A stretch of 64,000 bases of DNA from Nymphalis io (Eukaryota; Arthropoda; Insecta; Lepidoptera; Nymphalidae): NCBI RefSeq assembly GCF_905147045.1, contig NC_065892.1, forward strand, positions 14,045,501 to 14,109,500. The letters are read 5' to 3'. Below are positions 1-11,840 of the stretch, piece after piece. The notes beneath the pieces are model-generated. The model searched no databases. It was not told the DNA's origin and saw only the letters and a list, made by a program, of their open reading frames with translations. The stretch's first letter is position 1, and each line of letters opens with the position of its first letter. The position numbers were made by a program, and so were the translations under genes.

Positions 1-163
1 TAGTGAAGTTTGTATTAATTACTTGTTGCTACTTAGACTGTGTTTAATTACCAGACTAACGTAATAGATAGTTTAATGTTTAGATATACGAGGTCAAAAA
101 ATATGATAACTGGTAATGATAACGTTATGTTCATTGATAGAAACAGAATTATATTACTTTTAG

Positions 164-1884
164 GCACCTGGACCACCGCCGTCATGGGATGGCGTTTACA
201 GAGCAGTTGACGAAATATACGCATGTCCCCAAAATACATTCATCGGAGTTATAGGCTCCGAAGATTGTTTGAAAATTAACGTGTACGTACCTGCAATACC
301 GAAATCAAAACCAATTGCCGTTATGGTTTATATTCATGGAGGTTCGTTTATTCTAGGGAATGGAGGTAAGCTTCTCTATGGCCCAGGTTTCCTAGTGAGA
401 AAAGATGTCATTGTAGTCACATTTAACTATAGACTCGGGCCCCTTGGTTTTCTATGTCTTAGAATTAAAGAAGCACCAGGTAATGCTGGCTTGAAAGATC
501 AAATAGCGGCATTGAAATGGGTTAAGAAAAATATTGCTGCATTTGGAGGCGATCCTGATAACGTAACCGTGTTCGGTGAAAGTGCCGGAGCTACCTCAGT
601 TTCACTGCTATTAGCTAGCGAAGCTTCTACTGGATTATTTAAAAGAGCAATAGTTCAAAGTGGGTCATCGTTATCTAATTGGGCGTTAAATAGAAAACCG
701 GAAATTGTTGCCAGTCATGTTGTTAAGTCTTTTGGGTACAATACTAAAGATCCGAAAGAATTATACGAAATATTCTCTAAAATGAGTTACAAAGAAATAA
801 CGTCGATTAATGCAAAAAAACCACTCGATTTATTTTTTAAAACACAAATTCTTCTTTTACCGTGTGTTGAATCTAACATTCCAGGAATAGAACCTGTCAT
901 AACCGATTTACCTTACAATATTATTTCTCAAAAGCCTAAAAATGTTGATATAGTATACGGCATCACAAGTAATGAAGGCTTAATAGTAATAGCTGAAGAA
1001 AATGAAAAATCAATAAGAGAAAGGAATGTACGTTATTTGTTGGGTACGGATCTTAATTTTTCATCAGAAAATGAAGCCACTGTGATAGCAAAGAAAATAC
1101 ACAAATTTTATTTTGGTAAAGATGAAATATCATTAGATAAATTTGAGAATATAACAAATTTGTACTCACACTTATATTTTGAGATGCCTACAATTTTCGA
1201 AGCGCAATGTTTTGTTAAAAATAGTAAATCAAAAGTGTATACCTATGTTTTTGATTATTCTGGCAGCAGAAATGTTTTAAAATTTCATAGTACATATTGG
1301 AACGCAATTGGAGCGAGTCATGGCGATGACATATTTTATATATTTAACGGGAATCTGTTACCTTTTACATTAAATAGCAGAGATAAAGTAATTATTGAGT
1401 ACATGACTAGTTTTTGGACAAACTTCGCCAAGTACGGGTAAGCATTAAATCTCGGATTTACTTATAAATGTTGCTTAACGGCTGCTTAGTTAAATACTGA
1501 TTTATTTATGCCATTATTGATTTGACATTCAAAAGAAGACAAAACGTCGTTAAGCTAATTACCCGCTGAGCAACGTTTGTAAGCAAGGCAATAAATGTTT
1601 ATTTATAAATTACTCTGGTACAGCAGCAAAGTATTGAAGTAAGATAATTCAATAATTTTATTCGACTTTATTGATATATGAAAAATATAAAATAAATGAT
1701 ATTTTTTTACAGGAATCCCACACCAGAAACGAGTACCTTGCCAATCAAATGGCATCCAAGTAAAAAAGATAATTTAAATTTCTTATACATAAATAGTAAA
1801 TTAAGAATGGATTCGATGCCTAATCCTGAGGCTTATTGGTTATGGAAAGAAATATATGATAAATATCGCAATTTCGAAATTTAA
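164..1884 (+). CDS. Carboxylesterase, 3' two exons (gene 1, partial)
   Basis: Type-B carboxylesterase (alpha/beta hydrolase), likely secreted, hydrolysing ester substrates. Two coding exons are visible. Exon A is 164-1437, after a TTTTAG acceptor and ending at a GTAAGC donor. Exon B is 1713-1884, after TTTTTTACAG and ending in TAA. The frame joins correctly (phase 2). Counting from the first visible residue, the oxyanion HGG is at 58-60, the nucleophile serine of GESAGA at about 140, the acidic residue of SNEG at about 271, and the histidine of SHGDD at about 386, so the triad is complete. A cysteine pair before the SEDCL motif fits the conserved disulphide. By comparison with the downstream paralogue it lacks about 61 N-terminal residues, which must lie left of the window; positions 1-163 are intron. 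I cannot name the substrate (odorant, pheromone, hormone or xenobiotic ester). The family call is firm, the specific role unknown. Confidence 0.93.
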
Positions 1885-3369
1885 ACAGTAAAATACTTTA
1901 TATTCAATTGATTTTCTTTTTTTTCAAATGATGTTATAACGTTATTCATAACTTATAATGTCTTCTTATACATAGTGTATTTAGGGTACGACCTTAATAT
2001 TACCTATTACATATTTCAACTTAGAACAAAGATAAAACAAAACAACGTGAATTCTCAAGAGATATCTTTAAGTTTTCTCATTACTTAGGCGCAACTTTGT
2101 TGAAAATAAATTATAGTGTGGTGCAGATACTTTATCTGATAATAAAGACTAAGTTGGTGGATAAATAAATATTTATAATTAAATGGATAAATTAGCAGAA
2201 GCTAACTACTAAGCTAACTAAATGTATGACTTAACATAATTATTTGATTATCTCTTAGGTCGCTCTCAGCAATATTTTAATCGAATTTACATAGTATAGT
2301 TAAAATTGAAAAAAAAACTGCTTTACTACTGTAATATATACAAATACATGTAATATATAATAATAACAAAATTTTCGAAGCAAGTGATTGATGGTAACCG
2401 AACGTAATAAAGAATTTGCTCAACATGCTCATAATGGTATTGAGTAGAAATATTTTACAAGCTTTTTGCACGGATACACGTGAACTTTTAAACGTATTAA
2501 CTCTTATTATGTCACCAGGCTCCCGTATCAATTAAAATAAAAAATCCACATTTTGTGATGAAAAAATATGGGACTGTATGTCATAGTATTGAATCATCTG
2601 TTTATTATATATCCATCTCATTTGAGCAGTACAGTAAGAAAGAGAACAATATTTAATATTACAAGCTTAATTTAAATTTTATAATATTAGTAAGGTTAAT
2701 TAACGGCCTTACTTACAAATGTTACTTAGTGGATATTTATTTAAACACTGACGGTCTTACTTATAAACGTCGTTAAGTGGGTGAAAGCTGTCTGCTTCTT
2801 CCGAATTTCAAATCCATAATGATAGAAGAGCAAAATCTATGTTTGATATTAAACACTTTAATGAAATATTAAATTATGCTATAATTCCTCTTTGTATTAA
2901 AAAGGTAGTTATATTTGTTATAGACATATATAGTATATTTGTTGTTTCGTATTCATATAGTTCTAAATAAATAAATACATAAAATTCACACGCAGAATAC
3001 AAATCCACTAGTTTTTCACAATTATTATTATATAATGGCCCTATTTTTACTCGAAGATTACCTTCGCAATAAAAAAAACTCAAAATCGGTTCTCAAGCAA
3101 AACAAATCTGAGTTAAAAGTAAGTTAAAAATTATTGAAAATTTTCCATGCTATAAAAATCCGCTTATGATTTTATTGAAATATATTAGGTGAGTGTTGTT
3201 CACTCAGTGTGGTACTTTGAAATAAGACACTTGACAGAAAAATATAGCGTAACAAAAAAAAGCTTAAAATTGTAAATCATATAATGTAATCAATAATTTG
3301 GCAAAATAGTTTATTTATTACAAAATAGTAAGTAATACGACAAAATTCAAGGTAATCTTGTGATAATTA
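1885..3369. other. Spacer between the two esterase genes
   Basis: AT-rich spacer with no ORF that resembles a gene. AATAAA at 2105-2110 may be the polyadenylation signal of the upstream esterase. Short near-repeats of a motif like CTTACTTATAAACGTTG occur around 1455 and again at 2710 and 2757, suggesting a small decayed repeat. Nothing else is recognised. Confidence 0.4.
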
Positions 3370-3473
3370 TGACGTCACGATATCGTTCTGGAATGTACGT
3401 CACAGTCAGCAGTTTGTTAGTCAGGCACCGCGGCGTGTACGCATTGGTTGTGTCGGTTGCTTTATCAAGGTCA
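3370..3473 (+). promoter_or_regulatory. Candidate promoter-proximal sites of esterase gene 2 (CRE and FTZ-F1-like)
   Basis: A perfect cAMP-response-element palindrome TGACGTCA lies at 3370-3377, about 200 bp before the esterase ATG at 3579. TCAAGGTCA at 3465-3473 matches the extended half-site bound by FTZ-F1/ERR-type nuclear receptors. This block is less AT-rich than its surroundings, as expected for a promoter. No TATA box at a fixed distance is obvious, so the transcription start is not assigned. Binding is inferred from motif match only. Confidence 0.35.
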
Positions 3474-3578
3474 CTGCCTGACATTTACTAAATGTACTGT
3501 ATGTATAGTAAGTGTATTGATAAAAGAAAATGACTGAGTGTTACAATACAAATAAATATTTGATTCTTAAATAAAACA

Positions 3579-6500
3579 ATGAGTTACCGAAGAAAATATA
3601 TAGTTTTGTTTACTTTAGTGGTTATGAACGTAATCGATCAACCGGCACCGGAGGTGAAGATCGCGCAAGGGACTTTGAGCGGTAAGATAAGTGCCGATGG
3701 AACTATTTTCGAATACATCGGAATACCATACGCGTCGACCAACAGTAGCACGCGGTTTCAGGTAGGTATTTAAATATACTTTGAATTGTTTGTAAACAAA
3801 ACTATACTAATGTAATGAGTATTGTTTCTTGAAATAATTTAAATTTAATTAAAGTAAAGTAATAATATTAAGTAAATATATATAATGAGCAAAATTACTT
3901 GAATAAGTAGATAATGAAAACAATATATTAGATTATATGTATTGATAATCTTACATAATAAATTTATAAATATATATATATATAATAAATTTCAGTCAAT
4001 TTAATTGGCTCAAACTCTCGAAATTCTCATTGAAAGTAAGCATTCAAAGGTTGATCGAAAATGTCGATAACAAATGCACTATAATTATTTATCAACGATA
4101 AACAATATTTTTTTAATTAAAGTTTTATTGAATTTCATAAAGTTTTAAGTCATTTATCTCAGAATACTAATATATTTGGATTTTTTTTTTTAATATATTT
4201 GGTAAGTGAATGGGCAAATGGGCCACTTTAAGTTAAGTGATCATCACTGACCATAGATATTTGCCTCGTAAGAAATACTAATCTCCCTTATATCGCCAAT
4301 GCACTGCCAACCTTGGGAACTAAGATGTTATATCCCTTGTCCCTGTAGCTACACTGGCTTACTCACCCTTCCTCTGGAACACAATAATACTAAGTATTGC
4401 TGTTTTGCGGTAGAATATGATGAGTGGGTAATACCTACTCACAAAACCCTATCACCAAGAAAAAACTATATTTAATTATTTGTCGTGCCTGATAATTAGT
4501 AATTTGTCATTTGTTTGTTGTTTATGATACCTACATTTAAAATAACCCCTTTGATTTTAACAACTGCAAGGCAATGTTGCGAATAACAATTTTATATTTT
4601 ACAAATACATATTTAACACATTTTTGTTTCAATTTGTTTTATATTTATTTTTCACATTCATTTTTAACAGTATAAGTGAAAATATACTAATGTATTTTTC
4701 TAAAATATTTTTGGATATTTATTTCTTCATTAAAAAAAATTTGCTTTTTAATAATTTATTTCAGGCCCCCGGTCCACCACCATCATGGGAAGGAGTATAT
4801 AATGCTGTAGACGAAATTTACGTCTGCGCACAAAAATCTTTAATAGGGGTTTTCGGCTCCGAAGATTGTTTGAAAATAAATGTTTACGTACCAGCAATGC
4901 CAAAGAAAAAACCCCTCCCCGTTATGGTTTATATTCACGGGGGTGCATTTTACCTAGGAAGTGGTAGTAAGACTATCTACGGACCGGGTTTCCTCACAAA
5001 GAAAGATGTTATTTTAGTTACATTTAATTATAGACTTGGTGCTCTTGGATTTATTTGTCTTAAAATAAAAGAAGCGCCGGGTAACGCTGGATTGAAAGAC
5101 CAAATAGCGGCATTGAAATGGGTTAAAAAAAATATTGCTGCATTTGGTGGCGATCCTGATAACGTAACGGTGTTCGGTGAAAGTGCCGGAGCTACCTCAG
5201 TTTCACTGCTATTAGCTAGCGAAGCTTCTACTGGGTTATTTAAAAGAGCAATAGCTCAAAGTGGATCATCGTTATCTAATTGGGCGATAAATAGAAACCC
5301 TATTTGGATTGCTAGCCTCCTAGTTAAATCTCTTGGATATAATACAGAAGATCCAAATGAAATATACAAAATATTATCTAAAATGACTTACAAAGAGCTC
5401 ACTGCGATTACAGTGAAAAAGCCATTAGGCTTATTCTTTGATACGGAAATTCTACATTTACCGTGTATTGAATCTAATATTCCAGGAACAGAACCAGTAT
5501 TAACAGATTCACCATACAACATTTTAAAAAGTAAGCCAAAGGACATAGAAGTGCTCTTTGGAACTACAAGCAAGGAAGGTTATTTTTTAGTAGCTATGGA
5601 GACTGAAGAAACCTTTAGAGAAAGAAATAAGCATTATCTATTCGCTTCAGATCTTACTTTTTCATCCGAGTCTGAAGCAATGAAGTTAGCTCAGAAAGTA
5701 AAAGAATTCTACTTCGGTAAAGACGAAATAAGTATGCAAAAATACATGAATTTAACAGATGTATATACACAGTTGTATTTTGAAATCCCAGCTATTTTCG
5801 AAACTGAATTTTTGGTGAAAAGAATCAAATCAAATGTGTATAATTATATTTTTAATTATTCTGGCGCCAGAAGTTTCATGAAAGCAAGGAGTCGGTATTG
5901 GGACGAAGAAGGAGCTTGCCATGGGGATGAAATATTTTACTTATTCGATGGATACCTAATACCATTCAGAATAAATAATGATGACTCTAGAATTATCGAA
6001 TATATGACGAGTATGTGGACAAATTTCGCAAAATATGGGTGAGAATTCAATCGTTAAAAAACATTTAATATTTTTTTATTGGTAAAGAGATATTTGAAAT
6101 TCATGGGGAGTCAAAATTCCCATAATCTTGTTTTTTTTGATGAATTTATGACGAGCAAATGGGCCACTTGATGGTAAGTGGTCACCGTTCCTCATAAACA
6201 TTGGCGTTGTAGAAAATATAAAAGATTCCTTACATCATAAATGCGCCACCAAACTTGAATAATGAGATGCTATGTTCCTTGTATCTATACTTGCTCATTC
6301 ACCCTTCATACGAGAACCCAACAATAATATAGTAACAATACTAAGTATTAATGTATGGAGGTTGAATATCTGATGAGTGGATGTCACCTACTCAGACGGA
6401 CTTGCATACAGCCCTACCACCTAGTAAATAATCATAAAAATATGACTTGAGAGTAAATTAAATGTAATATTCTTCAATATAGAACAGACAATAACACACA

Positions 6501-6806
6501 AACAAATATTGCACGCTGCCCTACCAAGCGAGCGTTTATATAATTTAAAAATTCAAATTCCTTGTTGAATTTAAAATATTATTATTATTTATTATAGTAA
6601 TCATGACAATAATGATTTATTTTTCTTTCAGTAATCCTACTCCAGATTCAAGTGATCTTCCAGTTAAATGGGTACCGAGTACTAAAGATAATTTAAATTT
6701 CCTATATATTGATAGTGAGCTGAAAATGGGCCCGATGCCTAACCCGGAATCTTATCGACTATGGAAAGATATCTACAATAAATATCTTAAGACTGATATA
6801 AGATAA
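3579..6806 (+). CDS. Carboxylesterase, complete (gene 2)
   Basis: Complete type-B carboxylesterase of about 543 residues in three exons: 3579-3761 (donor GTAGGT), 4765-6038 (acceptor TTTCAG, donor GTGAGA) and 6632-6806 (acceptor TTTCAG, TAA stop). Intron phases (0, then 2) match gene 1. The N terminus has basic residues followed by a hydrophobic stretch (about 3-17), consistent with a signal peptide. HGG is at 119-121, the nucleophile Ser201 sits in GESAGA, the acidic residue is about Glu332 in SKEG, and His447 is in CHGDE, so all catalytic residues are present. There is no ER-retention tail. Length is normal for the family. It is a tandem duplicate of gene 1 on the same strand. The 61-residue first exon ends in RFQ and joins APGPPPSW, a typical insect esterase junction. 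Role could be odorant degradation, detoxification or hormone-ester turnover; the sequence does not decide. Confidence 0.95.
4180..4455 (-). repeat. Hairpin-tailed SINE-like repeat (family 2) in esterase intron 1
   Basis: Diverged copy of a repeat of about 290 bp seen many times in this window. The oligo-A end (T run at about 4183-4192 on the + strand) and the degenerate GGGCCACTT...TAAGTGAT tail lie on the left, so the element is on the - strand. The body carries the family landmarks CCAACCTTGGGAACTAAGAT and GCGGTAGAATATGATGAGTGGG. No coding capacity. Confidence 0.75.
6120..6425 (-). repeat. Hairpin-tailed SINE-like repeat (family 2) in esterase intron 2
   Basis: Second intronic copy, with GGGCCACTTGATGGTAAGTG near its left end and the GATGAGTGG and CAGCCCTACCACC landmarks near its right end. 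It is inserted in the same relative orientation as the intron 1 copy (antisense to the gene). It is non-coding and diverged. Confidence 0.75.
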
Positions 6807-7975
6807 CATTTTTTAGTAAAAAAATAATGTATGTATTATATATATGTTAATGATATTACAAAATGAAAACCACGTAACAGAAGTGAAACCTATTGAAGTA
6901 AAATACGTTTACTCAAACTTCGAGAAATATGACCTTAAAGTAAATTGCTCTTATCGCGCATAAAGATGTTTAATTTAAAAAATTAAGAAATCTTCATAGC
7001 TTGTTTATCTAAATTAAGTTTCAGTGTGCAAATTATTTGCTTCAACTGATTAAAAAGAGTTCTGAAAATGATTTGGTAACAAAAACAGTTCTACAAACAA
7101 TACAATAATAATCTTAACAAAAATAAAAATATAAATCGAGATTATCGAATGTTTTTATTTTATAATATATATATATTACAATCATTTTCAGAAGGGTCTA
7201 GTACATAACAAAACAAATTAAAAGGGATATCGACTGAAAATGCAGCGCTACCATAAGGATAGATCCTCACCTTCTGACTTCTATTGGCTACAGTAGCTAT
7301 TCTCAGAGGAGACTTGCTAACCGCGCAGAACATACATATCATATTGCACAAGTGTGCATAAATATAAACGTACTCACGATTCTCTCATTCTCATAATTAC
7401 AAAATTACCGGAAAAAGTTCAGTCGCAGGCATATTGAAATATTTGCCAAGATGTATGTGTATATCAATTATACACATCCTTGGACAAATAGAACAAAAAA
7501 AAAACAAACACAAAAGATTAAAGATAGATTAATAAGATATTTTAAATATTCAACATTAAAATTTTGCAAAAAATGCGATTCTGTTGCTATGTTAGCCAGT
7601 AAAACGGAGGTAAAAACCATGGATATAATAAAATTAAAATCAAACAACCAATTAAAATAAAAGAAGAGCGATCTTATAAACATTAACTTAACATCAAAGA
7701 TTCAACAGATTGACAGGTAATTATATCGAGGGTTATATTTGATAAGTTTCTACGTTAATTTGACAAGTGACGGCTTTTGGGCCCCGAAGATTTGGCATGA
7801 TATGAATTAAGTCTTAATAGATAATCCACTTATTACAAAATATATGTCACAACAATATATTATGTATATTATATATGTCAGGTGAGGAGGATGTCAGCGT
7901 AGGCGTGCTTATTGTACTTAGATCTTGTTATTTATTTATTTTTATTATTTACTCTACAGATTTTTGTGTCTGTTA
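6807..7975. other. Gene-free spacer after esterase 2
   Basis: AT-rich. About 7340-7400 resembles the 5' part of repeat family 3 (GCACAAGTGTG..., ATTCTCTCATTCTCATAAT) in degraded form. Open frames at 7451-7660 and on the opposite strand overlap, have a low-complexity composition and no recognisable motif, so I do not call them genes. Confidence 0.35.
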
Positions 7976-9724
7976 GTTTTTATTTATATTCGCCGGGAGG
8001 GCAAATGACTCTACTCCACCTGATGGTAAGTGGTAGTAGAGTCCAAACGCGACGACGGCCAGTACAGACGGGAAAAACGTTCTGCACTAGCCGCCATCGC
8101 CTTGCCGGCCCGCAAGATGCCTCTTCACGCCTCGTTTGAAGGAACCCGGGTTGTAAGAGGAGGGGAACACGTGAGCTGGTAAGGAATTCCATTTTTTGGA
8201 AGTGCGACAAAGAAAGGAGTTGCCAAATTTCTTTGTTCGCGATGGAATTGATGTCACAGTAAGGCGGTGACATCGAGAACCAGCTCGCGTGGACTTAAGA
8301 AGGAAGGGGGAAGCAGGAATTAGAGAGAATAATTCCTCAGAGCACTCGCCGTGATACAGTCGATAGAAAGCGCTCAGTGCTGCTATCTCACGACGCAATT
8401 GTAAAGGTTCAAGGGTGTTTGTGACCTTTACGTCACCAATAATGCGTACGGCACGTCGCTGCAACCGGTCCAAGGCCTCAAGTAGGTACTTAGCGGAGCC
8501 ATCCCAAAGGTGCGAGCAATATTCCACGCAAGACCGTACCTGTGTTTTGTACAGCAGGCACAGTTGTTGTGGCGTGAAAAAGCGCCGCACCTTGTTCAGA
8601 ACTCCGAGTTTCCGTGAAGCTGTTTTTATAACAGCCTCGATGTAATCCCTTGGACTAAGGTCGCAGCGAACGTCAATCCCCAGCATGGCGATTTTGCTTT
8701 GCATCACCAGCGGAGTACCACAGAGGGAGGGAAGAGGGGAAAATGTTGACTTTTTCGCCGTGAGAGCGCATACCTGTGTTTTCTTGGCATTAAACTCAAC
8801 AAGATTATCAGAGCCCCATTTGGCGATGAGCTCTAACGTCCTATCGAGTTCAATGACAAGATTTTCCCGCCTCTCCTCAGTTTCCGCCCGCCCAGCCACT
8901 GCGCGTCCGTGGTATCCACCATGCACTGTACTATCATCTGCATAGCAATGTATGTTCCCAAGGGAGAGCATATCATTGATATGCAAAAGAAAGAGTGTGG
9001 GAGATAGCACAGATCCCTGGGGGACCCCAGCATTCACTACATAGAATTGTGAGGCGCAACCATCTACTAAAACACGAAGGCTACGCTTGTGTAGGAAGCT
9101 GGCGATCCAGGTGCATAGCTGAGCAGGCAGACCATATGCCGGTAGCTTGGAGAGAAGACTTCTGTGCCAGACCCTGTCGAAAGCCTTGGAGATATCGAGA
9201 CTGACAGCCAACGATTCTCCATGCTTGTCGATAGCTTCACCCCAGAGGTGTGTTACGTACGCTAGAAGATCACCTGTGGACCGTTTTGGTCGAAACCCGT
9301 ACTGACGATCATTAATTAGACAGTGATCTTCTAGGTAATGGATCAGTTGGTTGTTTAAAATCCGTTCCATCGTCTTACAAAGTACTGAGGTGATAGCTAT
9401 TGGCCAATAATTTGCCGGGTCAGACCGATCCCCTTTTTTGGGAACCGCTTGCACATTAGCTCTTCTCCAAGCCTCCGGCACACTTCCCGAAGAGAGAGAA
9501 AGTTGGAACAGGCGCGTTAACACAGGAGACAGCTCCGCTGCGCACTTCTTCAGCACTATGGCTGGTATTCCATCGGGACCGCTAGCTTTCCGTACATCAA
9601 GTGATTGCAGCTCCGCACGCACATCACGTTGCCTGATTTTAATGTCAGGCATCGTATGGCCACATGCAGGTATTGTAGGTGGCAGTGCACTACAATGATC
9701 GATGACGGAATTGTTTTTATTCAT
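7976..9724 (-). mobile_element. 5'-truncated CR1/Jockey-type LINE, copy 1, with target-site duplication
   Basis: Non-LTR retrotransposon on the - strand. It is flanked by GTTTTTATTTAT (7976-7987) and GTTTTTATTCAT (9713-9724), an 11/12 match that is probably the target-site duplication, although the left copy partly merges with the A-rich 3' tail. The element lacks the endonuclease and the N-terminal part of its second ORF. Its 3' UTR has a stem-loop (8008-8042) shared with LINE copy 2 at 51.5 kb. Confidence 0.85.
8087..9712 (-). pseudogene. LINE reverse transcriptase ORF2, truncated
   Basis: Reverse transcriptase of a non-LTR element, which would prime on nicked target DNA. The visible part runs from just upstream of the RKASGPDGIP motif, through the fingers motif NYWPIAITS (copy 2 has R instead of W), the palm motif SLDISKAFDRVWH, GVPQGSVLSPTLF and the catalytic YADD box, to a C-terminal domain with KKWNSLPAHVFPSSYN and the stop. 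The frame is open throughout, so the insertion is fairly young, but the 5' half including endonuclease is missing. Clade: CR1/Jockey group by motif style; a finer call needs a tree. Confidence 0.9.
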
Positions 9725-10225
9725 TAGATTCATTATATACTATGTGTATTAATCTTAAATATTATTATTATTATCTTGCATGTTTGAACGTTGAGTCCGA
9801 GCCAAGGTACCATTAAATTAAGGTACCTATACCCATGAATTTCTATATAAATGCAAAGCTGGAACAAATTGCTAGTTTACAGTTTATACACATGCACAAA
9901 TTTCCAACAATAGCTACGTTATGAATATAACAAGCCACCACCACCAAGTTATTCACATTTACGGGATCACACTAAATTTAGAATCATGCATAAACCAGCA
10001 CGTAATTTTGTATACAATTTATAGAACATTTTAGTTTATAATAATGACAGTTTGAATTATAATAAATACGTAAAGTTACTGTTTAGAAAAAAACCTTTCA
10101 GTAATATTCACAAGACAAAGAAAAGAGATATTGAGCTACAACCCAAAAATGGCGGACCATAATAGTATTGACCAGTCTAGGAATCCAGAATCTCACGAAG
10201 ACCAATTACACGCCATCCAGAAATA
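9725..10225. other. Spacer, nothing recognised
   Basis: AT-rich, no ORF or repeat that I can assign. Confidence 0.3.
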
Positions 10226-10700
10226 CTTACTTTTATTTTAAAATTTTAGTCGTTAAATATCCTCAGGACCAGCGAGGCGACCGGTAACTAGGGGCCGTTG
10301 CGTATAGGTGTGTGCCATAGAAGGTTTTGCCCGTAATCACCACTTTCGCAGGCGGGTTGGTGATCGCAGAGCGTAGCTCGTCACACAGATGACGCTGCTG
10401 CCCGTCACCGGTCTGCAGTATTTAACTACGCCTTAATGGAATGGTTATACCACCATTAGTCGGTCGCCAGAGCCTCGTTAGTTAATCGGCAGAATGCACC
10501 ACGTGCAGGTGAGATTGGCTGGTAACAGCTAGATACAGCTGTGCTCCCATCCCATAGTGACGATAATGACGTATAGTGACGATATACGCAAAATGGCTGC
10601 CAGCGAATGGAGATCAAGAGCTGAAGATCGAGCTCAGTGGCGTGCCATTGGAGAGGCCTGTGTCCAGCAGTGGACGAGAAAAGGATGATGATGATAATGA
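10226..10700 (+). mobile_element. RTE-type LINE 3' end with (GAT)n tail, plus adjoining unclassified repeat
   Basis: At 10623-10688 the + strand reads EDRAQWRAIGEACVQQWT followed by a stop, the C-terminal signature of RTE-clade LINE proteins, and then GATGATGATGAT, the short microsatellite tail typical of that clade. Upstream to about 10226 the DNA is GC-richer than its surroundings and non-coding; it is probably more of the same or a second decayed element. Clade assignment rests on the terminal peptide and tail. Confidence 0.65.
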
Positions 10701-11525
10701 AATATCCACAAGGATACCAAACGAAAAAATTTACGCAATAACATAGTCCATTTTACAAGCTTTTGTTTAACTTCATCTATTAGAATATAATATTGCTACT
10801 TAATTTCAAATATTTTGCTTTCCGCGCTACTTATAACATATATTACAACAGTAACTGTTTTACATATAAATGTTTTTAGGAGGTGATTAGTTAAACAGGT
10901 TGTCTTTTTCTTATGTATGTAAAATCTATAATGACAAAAAGAGATATCATTATTTAAGTAAACAGCTAAATGTGTAGTAAAGCTGAAAAATAGCATATAT
11001 AACTTCAAATAAGCATTTATATTACAATTACGTAATTTCCAAGCATTATAAAACGAAATATAAAAGTATAGTTAAAACGAAAGTACGGATGGAATGAGAT
11101 AAAAAAGACAAACAGTTGAATCCTCTTCACGGAGACAGGAATTAATCGTCGGATCCTTTTAATAAACAGTTATGCAAAACACAGAGCTGAGTCTATTATG
11201 TATTCATCTAGGAACTATGCGAAATAAACTTGCATTTTGAATAGTCGAATTAAATATTCCCTCAATTCTGGACATGTCTCGGTGGGGATTTAAGGTTAAT
11301 TTTTTACATTTCGTGGTACAAAGCGTAACGTGGTACTATATTTTTCAATACACTTAGACTTAAATAATCTAAATGTGTTAATAATTGGTTTGTGTATAAC
11401 AAAGTTATTTTATTTTCTCCTTAGCAATTTTCTGTATCGTAAAGTTATGAATTTGAATGTAATACTTAGTAATTTATAACGAACTCAGGCGTTATTTAGC
11501 TTGTATTTGAAACACAAATGTATGA
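10701..11525. other. Spacer, nothing recognised
   Basis: AT-rich; the 70-codon open frame on the - strand (10796-11008) has no recognisable motif. Confidence 0.3.
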
Positions 11526-11529
11526 TAGT

Positions 11530-11840
11530 GACTATTAATGTCCCACTGCTGGGCTAAGGCCTCCTCTCCTTTTTGAGGAGAAGGTTTGGAGCTTATTCCA
11601 CCACGCTGCTCCAATGCGGGTTGGTAGAATACACATGTGGCAGAATTTCAATGAAATTAGACACATGCAGGTTTCCTCACGATGTTTTCCTTCACCGTTA
11701 AGCACGAGATGAATTATAAACACAAATTAAGCACATGAAAATTCAGTGGTGCTTGCCCGGGTTTGAACCCACGATCATCGGTTAAGATTCACGCGTTCTT
11801 ACCACTAGGCCATCTCGGCTTCCCACTAGGCCATCTCGGC
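11530..11840 (-). repeat. tRNA-derived SINE (family 1), near full length, A-box end duplicated
   Basis: On the - strand the copy starts GCCGAGATGGCCTAGTGG (A-box-like), has GGGTTCAAACCCGGGC (B box) about 40 nt later, then a tRNA-unrelated body ending in the CCCAGCAGTGGGACATT landmark. The first 20 or so bases are tandemly duplicated (two CCACTAGGCCATCTCGGC units on the + strand around 11808-11840). Same family as the copies at 22.1, 44.4 and 47.9 kb. Confidence 0.85.
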
